Origin: Chlamydomonas reinhardtii
Taxonomy: Eukaryota; Chlorophyta; Chlorophyceae; Chlamydomonadales; Chlamydomonadaceae
Reading direction: 5' to 3'
DNA length: 64,000 bases
NCBI RefSeq assembly: GCF_000002595.2
Contig: NC_057015.1
Coordinates: 8,673,084-8,737,083 of the forward strand
Shown here: one piece after another, positions 11,201-23,406 of the stretch
Numbering within the stretch: the stretch's first letter is position 1
Layout of the letters: every line of letters begins with the position of its first letter
Translations under genes and position numbers: made by a program
The notes under the pieces: model-generated
Told to the model about the DNA's origin: nothing
The model's input: only the letters and a program-made list of their open reading frames with translations
The model's database searches: none

Positions 11201-12768
11201 AACGGGTTGGCTTCATGGCAAGCAGACCGCCCGTTGGCCTCACCCATGCGCCAGGTCCGCACGGCGATGCTGAGCACGGGCCCGGTGTGCAGCTGCTGCC
11301 GCATCAGCACCGCGCCGCTGTCCGCGTCATGGAGTTGCAGGCAGCCGCCGCGCGTGCCGCACAGCAGCACCGAGCAGCTGTAGCCGGGGTGCGGTGGACT
11401 GCCGCCGCCGCCGCCCTGCTGCAGCTGCTGGCGGCGGCGCTGCTGCTCCAGCTCCGCCTGGTCCTCAACCATGGCCTAGGCGAAGGCGGGTGCGGATGCA
11501 AGATTGTGAGATTGCGATGCGGTGTGGGTGCGGGTTTGGGTGCGGGTGCCTGGTTGTGAGGTGCGGTGTTGTTAGGCTGCGTTTGGGGTTGATGTCACAG
11601 GTGCGGGGTAACCGGTATGCAAGGCATTGTGTGTATACCATGGCCAGGCGTAGTGTGAGCCACAACACTGCCGCCCCCGCCCTCATGCCTCTCGCCCTCA
11701 GCCGCGGCGCTGACCCCGTCTTTGCCCTCACCCTCGCCACCTGAATGCTGGCGAACACGCCGCCGCTGCCGGAGCTGCCCGTGCGCCTGCGGTACGCCGC
11801 AGCCGCAGACGCAGACGCGTTGCCTGCGCCGCCACCGCTGGCTGCACACGACGGCGCCCCGCCGCCACTGCGCCGGTCCGCACCTGCTGGCATGACATTC
11901 CCCGTTTCTGAAAAAGTCTTAATAAGTCAAGGTTGCACCCGCAGGCCGCGCGGCCTTCCTGCCAGGCCCCTGACAAGTCCCACGCAACACAGCCCTCACT
12001 GGACGCCCGCCCTCGCCATGCACACACAAACCCGCACAGCCGCACCCCGAACCCTGGGTCAGCCCAGGGTCAGCTTTGGCGGCCCAGCCCAGCTCACCGG
12101 GCGGCCGGGCGAACGCCAGCCACGTCATTGCGGTGATGTCATCCGCACCCACCACTGCCGGGCCTGACGACGCGGGGCACATGAACAGCAGCGGCCTCGC
12201 GGAGCCCGACCCTCCGACGTCGCCAGCCAGGAAGTTGGATGTACTCGCATGGCGCGAGCGCCCTGCCGCACCAGCATTGCCATCGCCGTTACCCACGCTG
12301 CTTGTATTGATGGCGCCGGCGGCCCCGCCGGCACCACTGCCGCCGCCACTACTCCGCGGCCCGGCTGCAGCGTGTGTGCCCCTGCGCTCCTGCAGCGCCT
12401 GTGTAGCGGGGGTGTAGTCACTTGAGACAGCCATGGATATCAGCATAAAGTCCAGCTTCCCATGTATCCTCCGCTTAACATGCAGCATGCATTTTGTACC
12501 TGGACATCTGCTGCAGGTTCCGCGTCAGGTGTGTAAAGCTCGGGAAGTACGGGACACACGCAGAGTGCTGGGCCACGCGCAACCGCCACTCGAGACCTGG
12601 ACAGCACGGTAAAGTGCATGCTAAGCAAGTAGTACACTTGAATCTGCTGGCAGTGGCAGAAGGCGCTTACCCGTCGGGGTGCAGGCATAGCAGTAAGGAG
12701 GTGTCCGCCAACCCCACCCCCGCCGAACCGTCACCCCCGAGCAGCGCCCTCAGCGCCTTGCCCTCCAT
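8266..12768 (-). CDS. Rab3 GTPase-activating protein regulatory subunit (RAB3GAP2-like N-terminal domain protein)
   Basis: This multi-exon minus-strand gene has a likely start ATG at 12768 (MEGKALRALLGG); an in-frame stop lies four codons upstream. Diagnostic pieces in order: HPDGSRVAVARGPALCVC (beta-propeller-like), ADDITAMTWLAFARP, SVLLCGTRGGCLQLHDADSG with HTGPVLSIAVRT, EDVTVAWADALVRL, a FGLW strand, VDGLGRVTLVEAGGM then SRMWK and GYRDAQVAWLEVPL, and finally LLLAIYAPRRQSLELWWP. This order matches the N-terminal domain of RAB3GAP2, which with RAB3GAP1 activates GTP hydrolysis by Rab3 and GDP exchange on Rab18 at the ER. Algal-specific insertions are rich in Gly, Ser and Gln, including a poly-Gln run encoded near 9033-9095. 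The last exon ends VDVASLFGLR. Exact borders of the low-complexity exons are uncertain; the family assignment is firm. Confidence 0.82.
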
Positions 12769-13132
12769 AGTCCAGGACTAGCGCTTCCATCGATTCATCG
12801 TCAACGTGTTTGTACTGTCTACGAAGCAGGTGCAGCGCGAGCGACGAGGTGTTGCAAGGGTTTTGCGCGCTACAACTGACACGCTTTCTTCTTTGTGCTC
12901 CGTTTATCCTAGCAGTCGGTGTGACGCACATGAATGACAGTAGAATGTTGTGTGCATTTAGTAACTAGCACGCGCGCGCCAGGCTCCGGGATGGAATGGG
13001 GAATTTGCTCGATTTGGGGGACTCCAGACTCCAGACTACCTAACGCAAATAAGACGTTCACTGCAAGCCAGACCTACCACCTAGATAAACATTAAACACA
13101 GGCAGAAGTCTTTCAGAACGCGCCCCTGAGAA
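12769..13132. promoter_or_regulatory. Head-to-head spacer, Rab3GAP gene / LC7 gene
   Basis: This 364-bp spacer lies between divergent start codons, so both promoters and 5' UTRs must fit here or overlap. No open frame of note and no clear TATA element are seen. CTCCAGACTCCAGACT near 13023-13037 is a short direct repeat. Confidence 0.5.
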
Positions 13133-14011
13133 ATGGTGAGCCCGCGAGAGCGATTGACCTTGTATTTAGCTGTTCCTAACATCAGCTACTTTCTCGCAGT
13201 CGGATATCGAGTCAACTCTGACCCGGATACAAGGGCACAAGGTGCGCCTTCACCGCGAGTTTGGCCCGCGTTGCATGGCTTCTCGCTCATCGCAAGCTTC
13301 AAAAGCTAATTATGTGTACTATGGATGCAGGGCGTCATCGGTGTCATTATCGTGAACAACCAGGGCGTGCCGCTTCGAAGCACGTTCGAGCATGTGAGTC
13401 CGTTCGCAGCGACTGGGCTGCGTGCCTTCGCAGCGTTCGGTGCAGTCATATCTGACACCGTTTATACGCGTACGCAGGATGCCATGACCAAGCAATACGC
13501 AGACTTGGTGCCTGGCCTCGCGGACCTTGCGCGCAACCTGGTGCGCGACCTGGACCCCCAGGTGCGTGCCTGCCGGGGGAACTGCAGATAGCTGCATCAG
13601 CGGCGTAGGTTAGCAGTCTGGTTGCAAACCTGGGGACAGCGACACTGGTGCTGAGGACGAGAAGCAGACTGCTGGGGTTAAGGAGGCACCTTCTGTCACG
13701 AGGGAAACCGTTGTCCTGACCCCTGCTATGTCTCGGCCCGCGTGCAGAACGACCTCGAGTTCCTGCGGATCCGCTCACATAAACATGAAATCATGGTAGC
13801 AGCAAGTGAGTATGGCTGACCATTCCACATGACACGGGCGGCTTGGGTTTGGGGCCCGGGTCACTACAAGAGAATCTACACGGCCCAGCTCTAAACGTTC
13901 TCATATCCGCACCAAGCACTCATCGGTCCTACTCCGCCTTGATCCTCCTTGCCTGCAGAGGACGACTTCGTCCTGCTAGTCATCCAGGACCCCAACGCGG
14001 CCTCCACATAA
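13133..14011 (+). CDS. Roadblock/LC7-family dynein light chain
   Basis: Six exons give an intact 100-residue frame: 13133-13135 (only the ATG), 13200-13241, 13331-13393, 13478-13561, 13748-13805 and 13959-14011. The first exon being just the start codon explains why no single frame shows the N-terminus. The protein begins MSDIESTLTRIQGHKGVIG and contains VNNQGVPLRSTFEH, ARNLVRDLDPQNDLEFLRI, RSHKHEIMVA and FVLLVIQDPN, collinear with animal DYNLRB1 over its whole length. Roadblock/LC7 proteins form a dimer that binds dynein intermediate chains. Chlamydomonas has two, LC7a (ODA15) and LC7b, in the outer arm and inner arm I1/f; I cannot say which this is. The length is normal and the gene looks complete. 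Confidence 0.95.
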
Positions 14012-14391
14012 CACACCGGAGCCTGAGCAACTAGTGCCATGCGCCCGAAGCCATGGGCATCGAAGGGAGCGCTGTATGCAATACCATCGGTCACTTTCGT
14101 TCGTTTGTTCAGTTAATTTGTGTCAAGTGTGTGCGTGAGTATAAAGGACAGCCGTCCAGTCTGGCGCTGGGGCAGCACGGAATGAGGTGGGGGAATACAG
14201 TGTGAGCGGGGCGTGCGGATGACGCGCCCTGCTGGCACCCCGCATGTGGCGGTGGCGCGCGTAACAACGACAGCCGGTCACGTCACGTTCAGTCTAATGC
14301 ATCACAGCGTTGGAGCACTTGCGTCATCAGTAGCGTCACTGCTGGCGTCGACAACCATCAGCGACCCGCCGGGCACGCACGGCGGCGTCTG
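14012..14391. other. Short convergent intergenic region
   Basis: This lies between the LC7 stop and the stop of the NIPA-type gene on the opposite strand. No exon-like sequence was recognised and no TGTAA is evident on the + strand. It presumably carries both 3' UTRs. Confidence 0.5.
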
Positions 14392-17302
14392 TCACCGCTT
14401 GGGTATGTGTGTCATTTTGCGGCCACCACCGTTGTGGCCGCTCAGGTCTCCGGCGCTGCCGCCGCCCTCCATGTCGCCCACGGGGTGCAGCAGCATGGCG
14501 GACGCCTCTTCTAGCAGCGCGCGGCGCTGTGGGTGGTTGGCCAGCATGGAGAGCGTGGAATCCTTCTCCTTGAGCATGCGGTTCAGGTCGGCCAAATTGA
14601 CGTCCAGGTCCTTGGTGGCATGCAGGAGGAAGGTGCCGCCCACGATGGTCACGAAGCCGCACGCGCCAGTGATCACTTGCTCTACGCTTTGCACGTCCTG
14701 TTTTTAGCGTAGGACATGAGCGGCGCGGGGCGAGTAGCGGGGCGGAAAGATTAGGGGTGATGTGCTGGCGTGAGCAAGGGCGGGCTGTGGCGGTGCGGTG
14801 GAGGATGTGTGAGCGAGACTGACGTGTGGAGGTGGGGGTGGCGACAGACTACTGACGGACAAGATGTACAGTTTTGACTACTGAGAAGATATCAGTCTAA
14901 CTGAACGCACGGGTCTGTTTGCAGCCGCACGTGGGCCGAATGACGGGCAGTATACCGTAGTCGGCTTTGTAAAAATGAATGGCAGCTACCTTGTCTTCTT
15001 GTCTTCCCCATCAGCTAAATAGGCCCGGCATTCACAGAATGACAAGCCCCCAGCAAGTACAGCTGACCGGCCGCAGCTGTGCTGACACGCACACGCGTCC
15101 CAAGCAATCCCAGCACGCACCCTGAACATGATGATGGAGGCCAGGATGGTGAGCAACGTGAACATGACGTAATACACCGGCGACACGATGGCGGTGTTGA
15201 ACAGGTCCAGCGCCTTGTTGAGGTAGTTCATCTGTGTCATCACACACGCCACTACCACCTGAAGGCACGGGAACCAGGGAGTTGATCCAGGGGTGAGCCA
15301 GAGGCGAGGTGAGCAGGCAGCAGCACACGGCGGGGGCAGAGCTGCTTGCGCGGCAACCAAAAGTCCGGTGTTGGCGTCACGGCGTAGAGTCCTCGGTCGC
15401 GCTGCCTGTCCTTGCGTACCAGCACACGGCAGACACCGAGCTCGGGCGCGACTGCCGCTCAGCAGGATACCGGTACACGCCGCGCCCCGACACTGCCCTG
15501 CCCTCCGCTGTGTGTCCAAGTTGCCCCCATGCAATCCTCGGGTTGTGTGCTTTGCGTTTCGACCGCTCTCCACCGGGGCTCCGCAGGCGCATGCACCACG
15601 CCCGCTCACCATGATACACACGTACGTTTCCCCGAACAGCAGCTGGTTGTCCCCCTGGAACGTCAGCTTGAGCGCGATGCCCAGTGCCTGCGCACCAGCA
15701 GCAACAAACACGGTGGCATGCGTCATTGGCGTATGGTATGGGACGTGCGTTCTGTATGCCTGCACGTGGGCTCAAATGAGCAGCAGTTGCCATGGGAGCC
15801 GCAACCACGCGCGCCACCTCGCCGCAACGGTCCTCGGCCACAACAGCACCCCCTTGCCTCAACATCCCCCCGCCACACCAGACGTCGCTGGCGAGCCTGG
15901 GCCTCCCTCTCGCGGCCCCAGCTCAGCGCATCATACCCAGGCGCCACGACCCAACACACTGGCCCCCGGCGACACGAACCACACATTAACATTCGCATGC
16001 ACAGCGTCGACCCCTTCCTTGTTTCCCCACCCAAAATACCAACAGGCAACGGCCGCCCACGGCGTAAGCATCATGTGACCAGGCCACGCCGCACTCCCCA
16101 CCCGCCAATTTCGTCCCTCCCGCACCTTGCAGCTCATGACGGACAGCGAGCCCGCCAGCGAGCAGATGGCCAGGTACACGAATATGCTGCTGGTGCCGTG
16201 CTGCGGTGCCACGTAGAATATGAGGAAGATGATGACGCACACCGCAAACACGGTATAGCCTAGGAAGGCTGCATGTGTGGGAGTTGCACGGAGCGGAGGG
16301 TGGGGTTAGGCCAAGTTGTACAGACAAGCTTGTAAGCACCAGAGCCATACGATAGATCAAGCAGAACGACCACGCAACTGCACAGTACGGACTGAGAACC
16401 CGCGCGGTGCGGCCCCAACGCGTAATGTTGCGACCGCCGTACCTGGCTGCATAGCCAGCTGGAACACCTCAATGACTGAGCTGAGGTGCCGCTCCGGCGG
16501 GGCGTGCAGCACGATTGTCAGGCTACCGGTGATGCACAGCAGACATCCCAGCATGCCAAACATGTTGAGCTTCTCCTGGAGCACGATGTGTGCCAGGATC
16601 GCGCTGCGTCGTTGTGGGGCAGACACAAGGACAAGGGCCGTGTCCGTTTAGTGCAAAGCTGGCAACCCAGGGCGGCTGTGATGGGCACAGCCCAATGCTT
16701 GTAGATGGAACGCCTGGAACCTTTGGAGACTCGCGCAGCTACTGACTGTATTGAGCTTCCGGCGGGTGTGTCCATGCCAGCCATGCATAACCGTGCCGCC
16801 ACCATGGTTGCCAACCCACGGCCCCACCACGGGCACTCCGGCACCAGGGCGTGGCTTTCATTTAGGCCTCGGTACCCCTCTAGCCACCACCCCTGCCACG
16901 GATCTATCCCACGGCGCACCTAACAATAATGCTCAGCGCGCCGAGCGGTGTCACGAGGATGGCTGGCGCGAAGGCGTACGCTGCAAAGTTTGCAGCCTCG
17001 CCGACCACCATTGATAATAGCCCTGCCCACCATACTGGCTCCCTGAGGTACGAGAAGCCTCCGGCGCCTGTGTGGTCAAGGCGCGGCTTTGAGCAAGCTG
17101 CCGGGCTGTCGACACGAGTCGAGGTGTAGCAGTGTTAGATGCCCCACGCACCGGCACGTAGCCCTGACCCAGCTGCAATCCTTAGCCCACGCTTCTTAAT
17201 GATGAAGCTGGCTCCAATGAATATGGAAGAGCTAATCGCCAGCGTGAGTCCAATCAGTTGGTCGCGTTTTTCAGCCGCGTCAGCTGCAGTAAGGCCCTCC
17301 AT
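14392..17302 (-). CDS. NIPA-family magnesium transporter
   Basis: The start ATG is at 17302 ([15 protein letters not shown]). Exons in order encode [58 protein letters not shown], a join giving [82 protein letters not shown] and [20 protein letters not shown]. The last is a C-terminal exon from 14698 with [24 protein letters not shown], ending at 14392. The roughly nine hydrophobic helices and the [13 protein letters not shown] and [12 protein letters not shown] signatures are those of the NIPA family (EamA-like fold, Mg2+ transport at plasma membrane or endosomes). In plant relatives a DWxxQ-type loop follows IIMF; here the join from that helix to DVQSVEQ lacks it, so a micro-exon may be missing from my model (see findings). 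Confidence 0.9.
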
Positions 17303-18376
17303 ATCCGATATATCTGCAGCGCTTGCTCAGCGCCCCTTGTGGGGCGCGAGAGGCAGGTAGGGGCAATTGATAGAAGTCGAGGCTGAATGCCGGTTTCGTT
17401 TAGAAACTACGCATCTGCTGTCAAGAGCGGTCTTGATACTGCTTGTATGCCACAGATAACATTACGTATTACAATTTGACGCCACCCAGCAACAGGCACA
17501 GCATGCGTGCCACCTTCGCACCCATGGTCCGCTGGCCATGTTCTTCCGCCGTCGTCCACTCCACGGCTTCGCTGCGTGCGTGTGCACAGGCCTGGCCCAG
17601 AAACAGAAACAAGAAATCCACCTCTAAACAGGTTACATCAGGCTCACACATCGCGAAAATGATGAAGGTTTGCCGCCAGGGTGCGTGTTCCCTTGCAAGT
17701 CCTGTCAAAGGCCCCGCCTGCAACTCTTGTAACGCAGCGAACTGTGACCCGTTCCGCCAACAATCCCTGGCCCTCATACGTCGGCACCATCCTGCATAGC
17801 TCTATGCTATAATGCTAGCTGCTGCGCCGCCCTTGCACAGGCACAGCCCCACTAGCATGGCCAACAAGGAGGTGGCTGCCTTAGGGAGGCAGGAAAAGGG
17901 CTGAGCCCTCCCCTCCCAGGTCGTTTTCAACCCAGCCACCTTGACGCGGGCGCCTACTAAGCACACGCCTCTATGTTGGGGGCCTTTGGCATCCCCGCAA
18001 ATCCGGACGTGGCCGGTTGGGTGGGGTGCACAGTCCGTGCTAACCCGCAGCTAACAAACTAGTCACGTCACTCGCCGCCAATCGACACGTTGCACCAATG
18101 CCATGTTGGTACAATGTCTGAGGCCGCAGGCTCCGAAACCACCTCACCTCCCAGACTTAACTGGGGGCGGTTTGTACAGGCACCGCCCGCCATGTGTCCA
18201 GCACTCAGCATGGCCAAAAACACGCCATTAATAGGACCGTCCCTATGCGCAAGGTGGGCGACACCACGACGCCATGCTAGCTAGCAATCTATTCGCATGA
18301 ACCTGTACCAGCGCCTAGCCTAACTAGCTGTAGCTATGTATGATAAAGACACCTGCCTGCCCTGGCACTTGCGGCT
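17303..18376. other. Intergenic region upstream of NIPA gene, downstream of taxilin gene
   Basis: About 1.07 kb is without a recognisable gene. It contains the NIPA promoter (near 17303-17600) and the taxilin 3' UTR. TTACA (TGTAA on the minus strand) occurs near 17629 and near 17465, either of which could end the taxilin transcript. A 118-codon open frame on the + strand from 17443 has no family-like features and is treated as chance. Confidence 0.5.
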
Positions 18377-21300
18377 TCAGTACAAGTCACTAGGCAGTGC
18401 GGAGACGACGTCTGCCTTTGGGGCTTCATCTACCGCGCGCTCAGTCCCGCCTTCCTTTGCCGCGACCACGCTGCTCTCCGCCGCCGCCGCAGCCGAGCCT
18501 CCGGCTCCGCTACCAGCCGCGTCCTCTGCTCCCGCAGGCGCCTTTGGCCCTGCTGCGTCCCCGCTTGCCGCCGCCGCGCTCCCCGCGCCCTCCGCCGCCG
18601 CTGGCGACGACCCGCCCTCCTGTGCACCCGCGTCCGCCGGCGCCGGTGCCGCGCTTCCGCCCGCTTTGAACGCTTTGAGCTCTGCCTGTAGCGTGCGGCA
18701 GAGCCCCTCCAGGCGCTCCTTCTGGGTACGCACCCGCCGCAGCTCGTCCGACTCGGTCCGCGCCTTCGCCGTCATGCCCTCCACCTGCAAAGTGCACGAC
18801 ATCAGCGTGGCAGTTTCATTGCTGAAGTGCAACTGTAAACGCCTCCTCCACCCGCCTATCTCTAGTTCGCACCAGACTTGACCACTACGCCGCTCCTCAC
18901 CCACCTGCTGCTTGAGCTGCAGCCGGTCCTGCACCAGCTTGACGATGGTCTGGTCCTGCCCCTCCGCCCGCCGCCGCGCCTCGTCCCGCTCCTTGACGAT
19001 GGCGGTGCGCGCCTTGGTGCCCGCCTCCAGCTGCTCGCGCAGCATGGCAAACGTCTGAGGGGAGGCGGAGGGAGGAGAGAGTGGGAATAGACAGATTAAA
19101 CAAGTTACTCGCCCGTGAACTAGCAATAATCAACTGAAAGAGCATGGGCGACGGCGAGACATGGTACCATCAAATGAAGTCCCAGAGCCCCCGGTCAGCC
19201 GCTCACCAAGAGCCCAAGGGCCCCCCGCCCGCACCTCGTTGCTCTTTGTGAGCGTTTCCTGGAACTCTGCGAACTTGTCCGCGTAGTGCTCCAGCTGCGC
19301 CGTCAGCTCGTCCTTGGCGGTGGTCAGCACGGCGTTGCGCTGCCGCAGACCCTCCAGGTCAGACAGCTGCGGCTTAATGGCCTGAGGAGGGCGGGGGATA
19401 CGGCGGCGGCAATGCTTGGGTGTTACAAGAGAGGAGGTGAAGTAAGCAGGAGAGGAGGGCAAGGGCACGAGGTGGGCACGAGTCCCAACTCCTGCGGTGA
19501 TGGATTGGTATGAGGAGATGGCTCAGTGGGACCACGAGGCCTCGGCAGCCTATGTCAGTTGTGTGTGCATATACCGGCTTACCTCTATTGTGGACGCGTA
19601 CTTGCTGTTCGCCTCCTGCGAAGGAACGGGCACATAAAGCAGACGCTGAGCGCTGAGCACCTGTACAACTTACGGCATGCGATATGATCGGACTGGAGGT
19701 ACCCGTGTGTCAAACCCTGACGTTTGACCCCAGCCCACCCTGCCAGTCCAAACAGGCTCCTCAACACGCTCCCCAAGCCTTTCATGGACGGGTCCCCCCC
19801 CCCTAACCTTTCCTCCCCCGCCGTTGTTGGTTGTCGGGGCTTTGCGTGTGTGTCTGCGTGAGTGTGTGTGCGTGTGCTCCGGGCATCGTGTGGACCCCAT
19901 TGCGTTTTTGGGCTGCCCTTGCTTTTATGCTGGTTCGCGTGGTCGTGCCGTTTTTTACGTTTTTACTTTGGCTCTCACTACTACTCGCATTGCACGTTTG
20001 CTTGTATGTCTGTGCCGCCTGTTTGCCGTTTGAGTCCGCCACGCCTTACTGCCGCTCGCCCATTTCCTATGTGTGCTTCCCCCTGCGCGCGCGGCTCTGG
20101 CGTGGCTTGCATTGCTGAGCGATTAGGTGAGTTCGCGGGGTCCCGGTTTCGCGCCGCAGCAGCTAAGCTAGCCACCTAGACGCATGCACTCAGCTTCTTT
20201 ACCAACGAGCCTTACTTATCACCACTACTACTCCAGACTACTTGCTTTCAATAGGAACTTAGTATTTTAGCGTTAGCCGCCACGGAAACACGGGGGAACC
20301 AGCAGCCTGCCGCTGGCGAAACAACGGTATGGAATGCGTCGCGTGTGCCCGCTGTACCTCTGGACGTCGGCACTTCACTTCATATTTGATACACACCATC
20401 CCATGGATGGCTACCCCCCCACGCCCCGTCTCTCCGCCGCACCCCACCTGTAGCAGCTCCGCCCGCTGCTGCAGCTGCGCCGCCAGCGCCGTGGCCTGCT
20501 CCGCCCGCGCCTGCGCCAGCTGCAGCTCCAGGTCCTTCTTCTGGACCTGCAGAGTGCAGATGAAGTGGGAGGATGGTGCGAGAGATGCGGACGGGGTAAA
20601 GCAGCTGGACGGGTGAGACGGAAGGCGTGCCGCGCAGCGGTACGGGCAGCAGTTCATACACCACAAGCAAGGACCCAGGACATACCACCTGCCACCCGCA
20701 ACACAGCTTGCCGAACCCAGCCACACCAACCTCCATCCCAGGCCCCCAGGCCCCCGCACTCCGCCTTCCATGGACGGCGCCCCACATGTATGAAGCCTCG
20801 CTTCCCTAATCTACTCATCTCCTTCGCATTCCCTCCCGCAAGCCGCCCACCATGGCGTTGAAGCTCTCGAACTGCCCCAGGAAGCTGTCCAGCTTGCCGC
20901 GCAGCTCCTCGTTCTCAGCCAGCTGCCGCGACCGCTCCGACGCCTGCGCGTCCATCTTCTCGCTCACCTCCTGTCCGGTCCAGAGTGGCGTGGTGTGTGT
21001 GGTGTCAGCAACGCGCGAGGAGAGAGCGAGAGAGAGGGTGTGCAAGGCCGCGAGGGCAGGGTACTATTTCAAGTGTAGCCAGGCGGGCCCAGACATGAGC
21101 AACGTAGTGTGGCAGCCCCAGAATAGATGCACCGTGACTTTTGCGCCAGCACACAAGAGTATGTCCCCTGCGCCTGCTACAGCCACGATGACCCAACAGT
21201 CGCTGCCATTGCCACTACCACTGCTACAGCCGCTGCTGTTGCCTTCCCCCCTCACGTTGATGGCGGCGGTGAATTTGGCCTGTAGCGCCTGGCGCTGCTT

Positions 21301-23110
21301 GAGGTCCTCCTCATTGCGCCGCCGGCTCTCCTCCGCCACCTGTGGTGCCATGGCATCATCGGCAACAGTCAAGGCACCATCGGGCAACGAACCAGCACTG
21401 TTGACCTATGAAACCAATCAACCAGAAACGCACGCACAGGCAAACCAACGAGCATACGCCCTCAGCCTGCCCCGGTGCGCGACCATCCCTGTTCAGCGGC
21501 CCTTGCATTCCGTTGCAACCCGATTGCAAGCCCCGGCGAAGCCCCGCCACATGCCTTCTGGCGCGCTCACCTCACGCGCCTCCTTCTGCAGCTGCCTGCA
21601 CAGCTCCTCCAGTTTGTCCTTGAGCAGGTTGGTCTTCTTGAGCTCTGCCTGGACTGCGAGGGTGAAAGTGCCCCCGGCACCACGACACACATCATAGCCA
21701 CTGCTGATTCAGCAGGACAACTACGCGGCACCACTGCCGCTGGTACTGTCGCAGGCCACATTTGTAGTGTGTCCGCTGCCCCCACCTGCCGTGTCATTCA
21801 CCGCTGCTCCGCCACCTCTGCACGCAGCCACTGCCGCTGCCACCAGCTGTGCCCTCCCCCCCCCTACGGTAACACTCCTCTGCCCCCTCACCCTTGTCCT
21901 TCTCCTTGCTGACCACCTCGTGCTCCCGCTGCAGGTCCAGCAGCTGCCGCTCCATGCGCAGCAGCTCGGACAGCTGGTGGACGAGCGAGGAAGGAGGCAG
22001 CGTGTCAGCGACGTGGGCGGCAATGCGTTGCACGGGCAATACAGACGCAGGGAAAGACCGAGGCCTCCCCACCCCGGTCACACACCCCGTCCACGCCCTT
22101 GTTACGCCGCCGGCCCCCACCTGCTGCGTGTATTTCTGCTGGATGAAGTTAATGCGGTCCTCGGGGCTGTTCGCGCGGTCGCTGCAGAACTTGATGACCT
22201 GCATTACAAGCAATTGCGGCTTCATTGGAAACAGACAGCATTGATGTCGTTTGCCAGCAGACCCTCAGGCGCGTGTGCGACGCAACTCAAGCTGGCAGGT
22301 AAGGTGGTGTCCGGCGCCGTGGGATTGTGTGCGCAGGAAAGGAGCTACTCCGCCCATGTCCCTACGCCAGGCCTTTGAAGAATGCCCACTTAAGCAACGT
22401 CAGTACCCACCTCGCGCAGTTGCTTCTTCCGCGACTTGGCCGCCTCCCGCTCCGCCGGCCCGCCGTTCCCCGCGGCCGCACGCTCGATTTCATCGATGCG
22501 ATTGCTCAGCACGTTGACAAAATCCAAAGAAGGGTCCTGCAAGGAGGGTACCGGTGCACGCATAGGTTGGCGTTGGAGTCGTGGCCAGTCTCTGCTGCGT
22601 GCCGCGTATGTGCAGACCTAACCCCTGTGGCTGCCGCGGACGTCCGGCCGCCCCCCTCCCCCCGGGCTCCCGCCGAACTCTGGAGGCCACTCGCCATGGC
22701 TTGCTGGAGGCTTACAGACATGAGATTTCATTTGCGACCAGTCACAGTAAGCGCGCAGTGAATATCTTCGCGCGCAGATCGCATTCGGCACTGAGTCGGG
22801 CCTTCGGAAGCAATTGCTCAGCTGCTCCCGGTTCTCGTACTGTGTTCTCTGTTCCCCCTAAACCCCTACGACGTTGCCGGCGTATCCCTCACTCTGCATT
22901 TCCCGCCGTTTGCCGAGAGGACTCCCTGCCCCGGAACAAACCTGTGCCTTGCCCTTCTTGCTCTTCATAACAGCTCCACTGGCATCCGATTGCGCGCGGG
23001 GCGAGGCGGCCCTAGCTGCGCCATTTGCTGCGGACTCCGGCGAACCCTGTGAGCTGGAAGAAGGGCTTTCAAGCTCCAGGGAAACCGCCTCAGCAGCCAC
23101 ATCGGCCATC
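18377..23110 (-). CDS. Taxilin-family coiled-coil protein
   Basis: This multi-exon gene starts at 23110 (MADVAAEAVSLELESP) and stops at 18377 (ends ALPSDLY). A low-complexity N-terminus is followed by exons that are almost all heptad-rich coiled coil: DEIERAAAG, INFIQQKYTQQ, LSELLRMERQLLDLQREHE, LLKDKLEELCRQLQKEAREV, RRRNEEDLKQRQALQAKF, ENEELRGKLDSFLGQFESF, QKKDLELQLAQARAEQA, KFAEFQETLTKSNEV and LRRVRTQKERLEGLCRTLQ. LEELCRQLQKEAR, the KFQETLTKSNEV-like segment and LEGLCRTLQAE are the conserved core blocks of taxilins. Taxilins bind syntaxins and nascent-polypeptide-associated complex in animals and act in vesicle traffic and, in some species, cilia. The C-terminal about 90 residues are Ala/Gly/Pro-rich and probably disordered. 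It is divergently arranged with SRP9. Confidence 0.88.
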
Positions 23111-23406
23111 TTTAAATGAAAACGCGCAGGAAAACAGGGTGTTCGGGACTGGAACTCGTTAAATGTCTTGCTGTTTCGGGATATACACACTGATAATTTA
23201 TGTGTATCTTCTACAAGTTGTTGGCGACGTGGGAGAAATGTGCCTAGAGAGCTTGGGCCTTGGGGCATTGTAAACACTGCGGAATGAGCGCTCCCAAGCA
23301 AACTTGCTGATCTGCGCCGACGATCAACATTTCTATCAAACCCGGCACACAAACTTTAATTTACAATTGCCTTTGATAGAAGCCACGCTGCGGTCGCTGA
23401 GCGAAA
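23111..23406. promoter_or_regulatory. Bidirectional promoter, taxilin / SRP9
   Basis: This 296-bp spacer between divergent ATGs is AT-richer than its surroundings, with no open frame of interest. Both 5' UTRs and core promoters must be compact. Confidence 0.55.

Noticed and set aside
15293-16263. Long + strand frames (261 and 283 codons) opposite the NIPA gene
   Set aside because: They cover exons and introns of the minus-strand transporter and have no family features.
18336-18881. 181-codon + strand frame over the end of taxilin
   Set aside because: Ala/Pro/Ser-rich shadow of the taxilin C-terminal exon.
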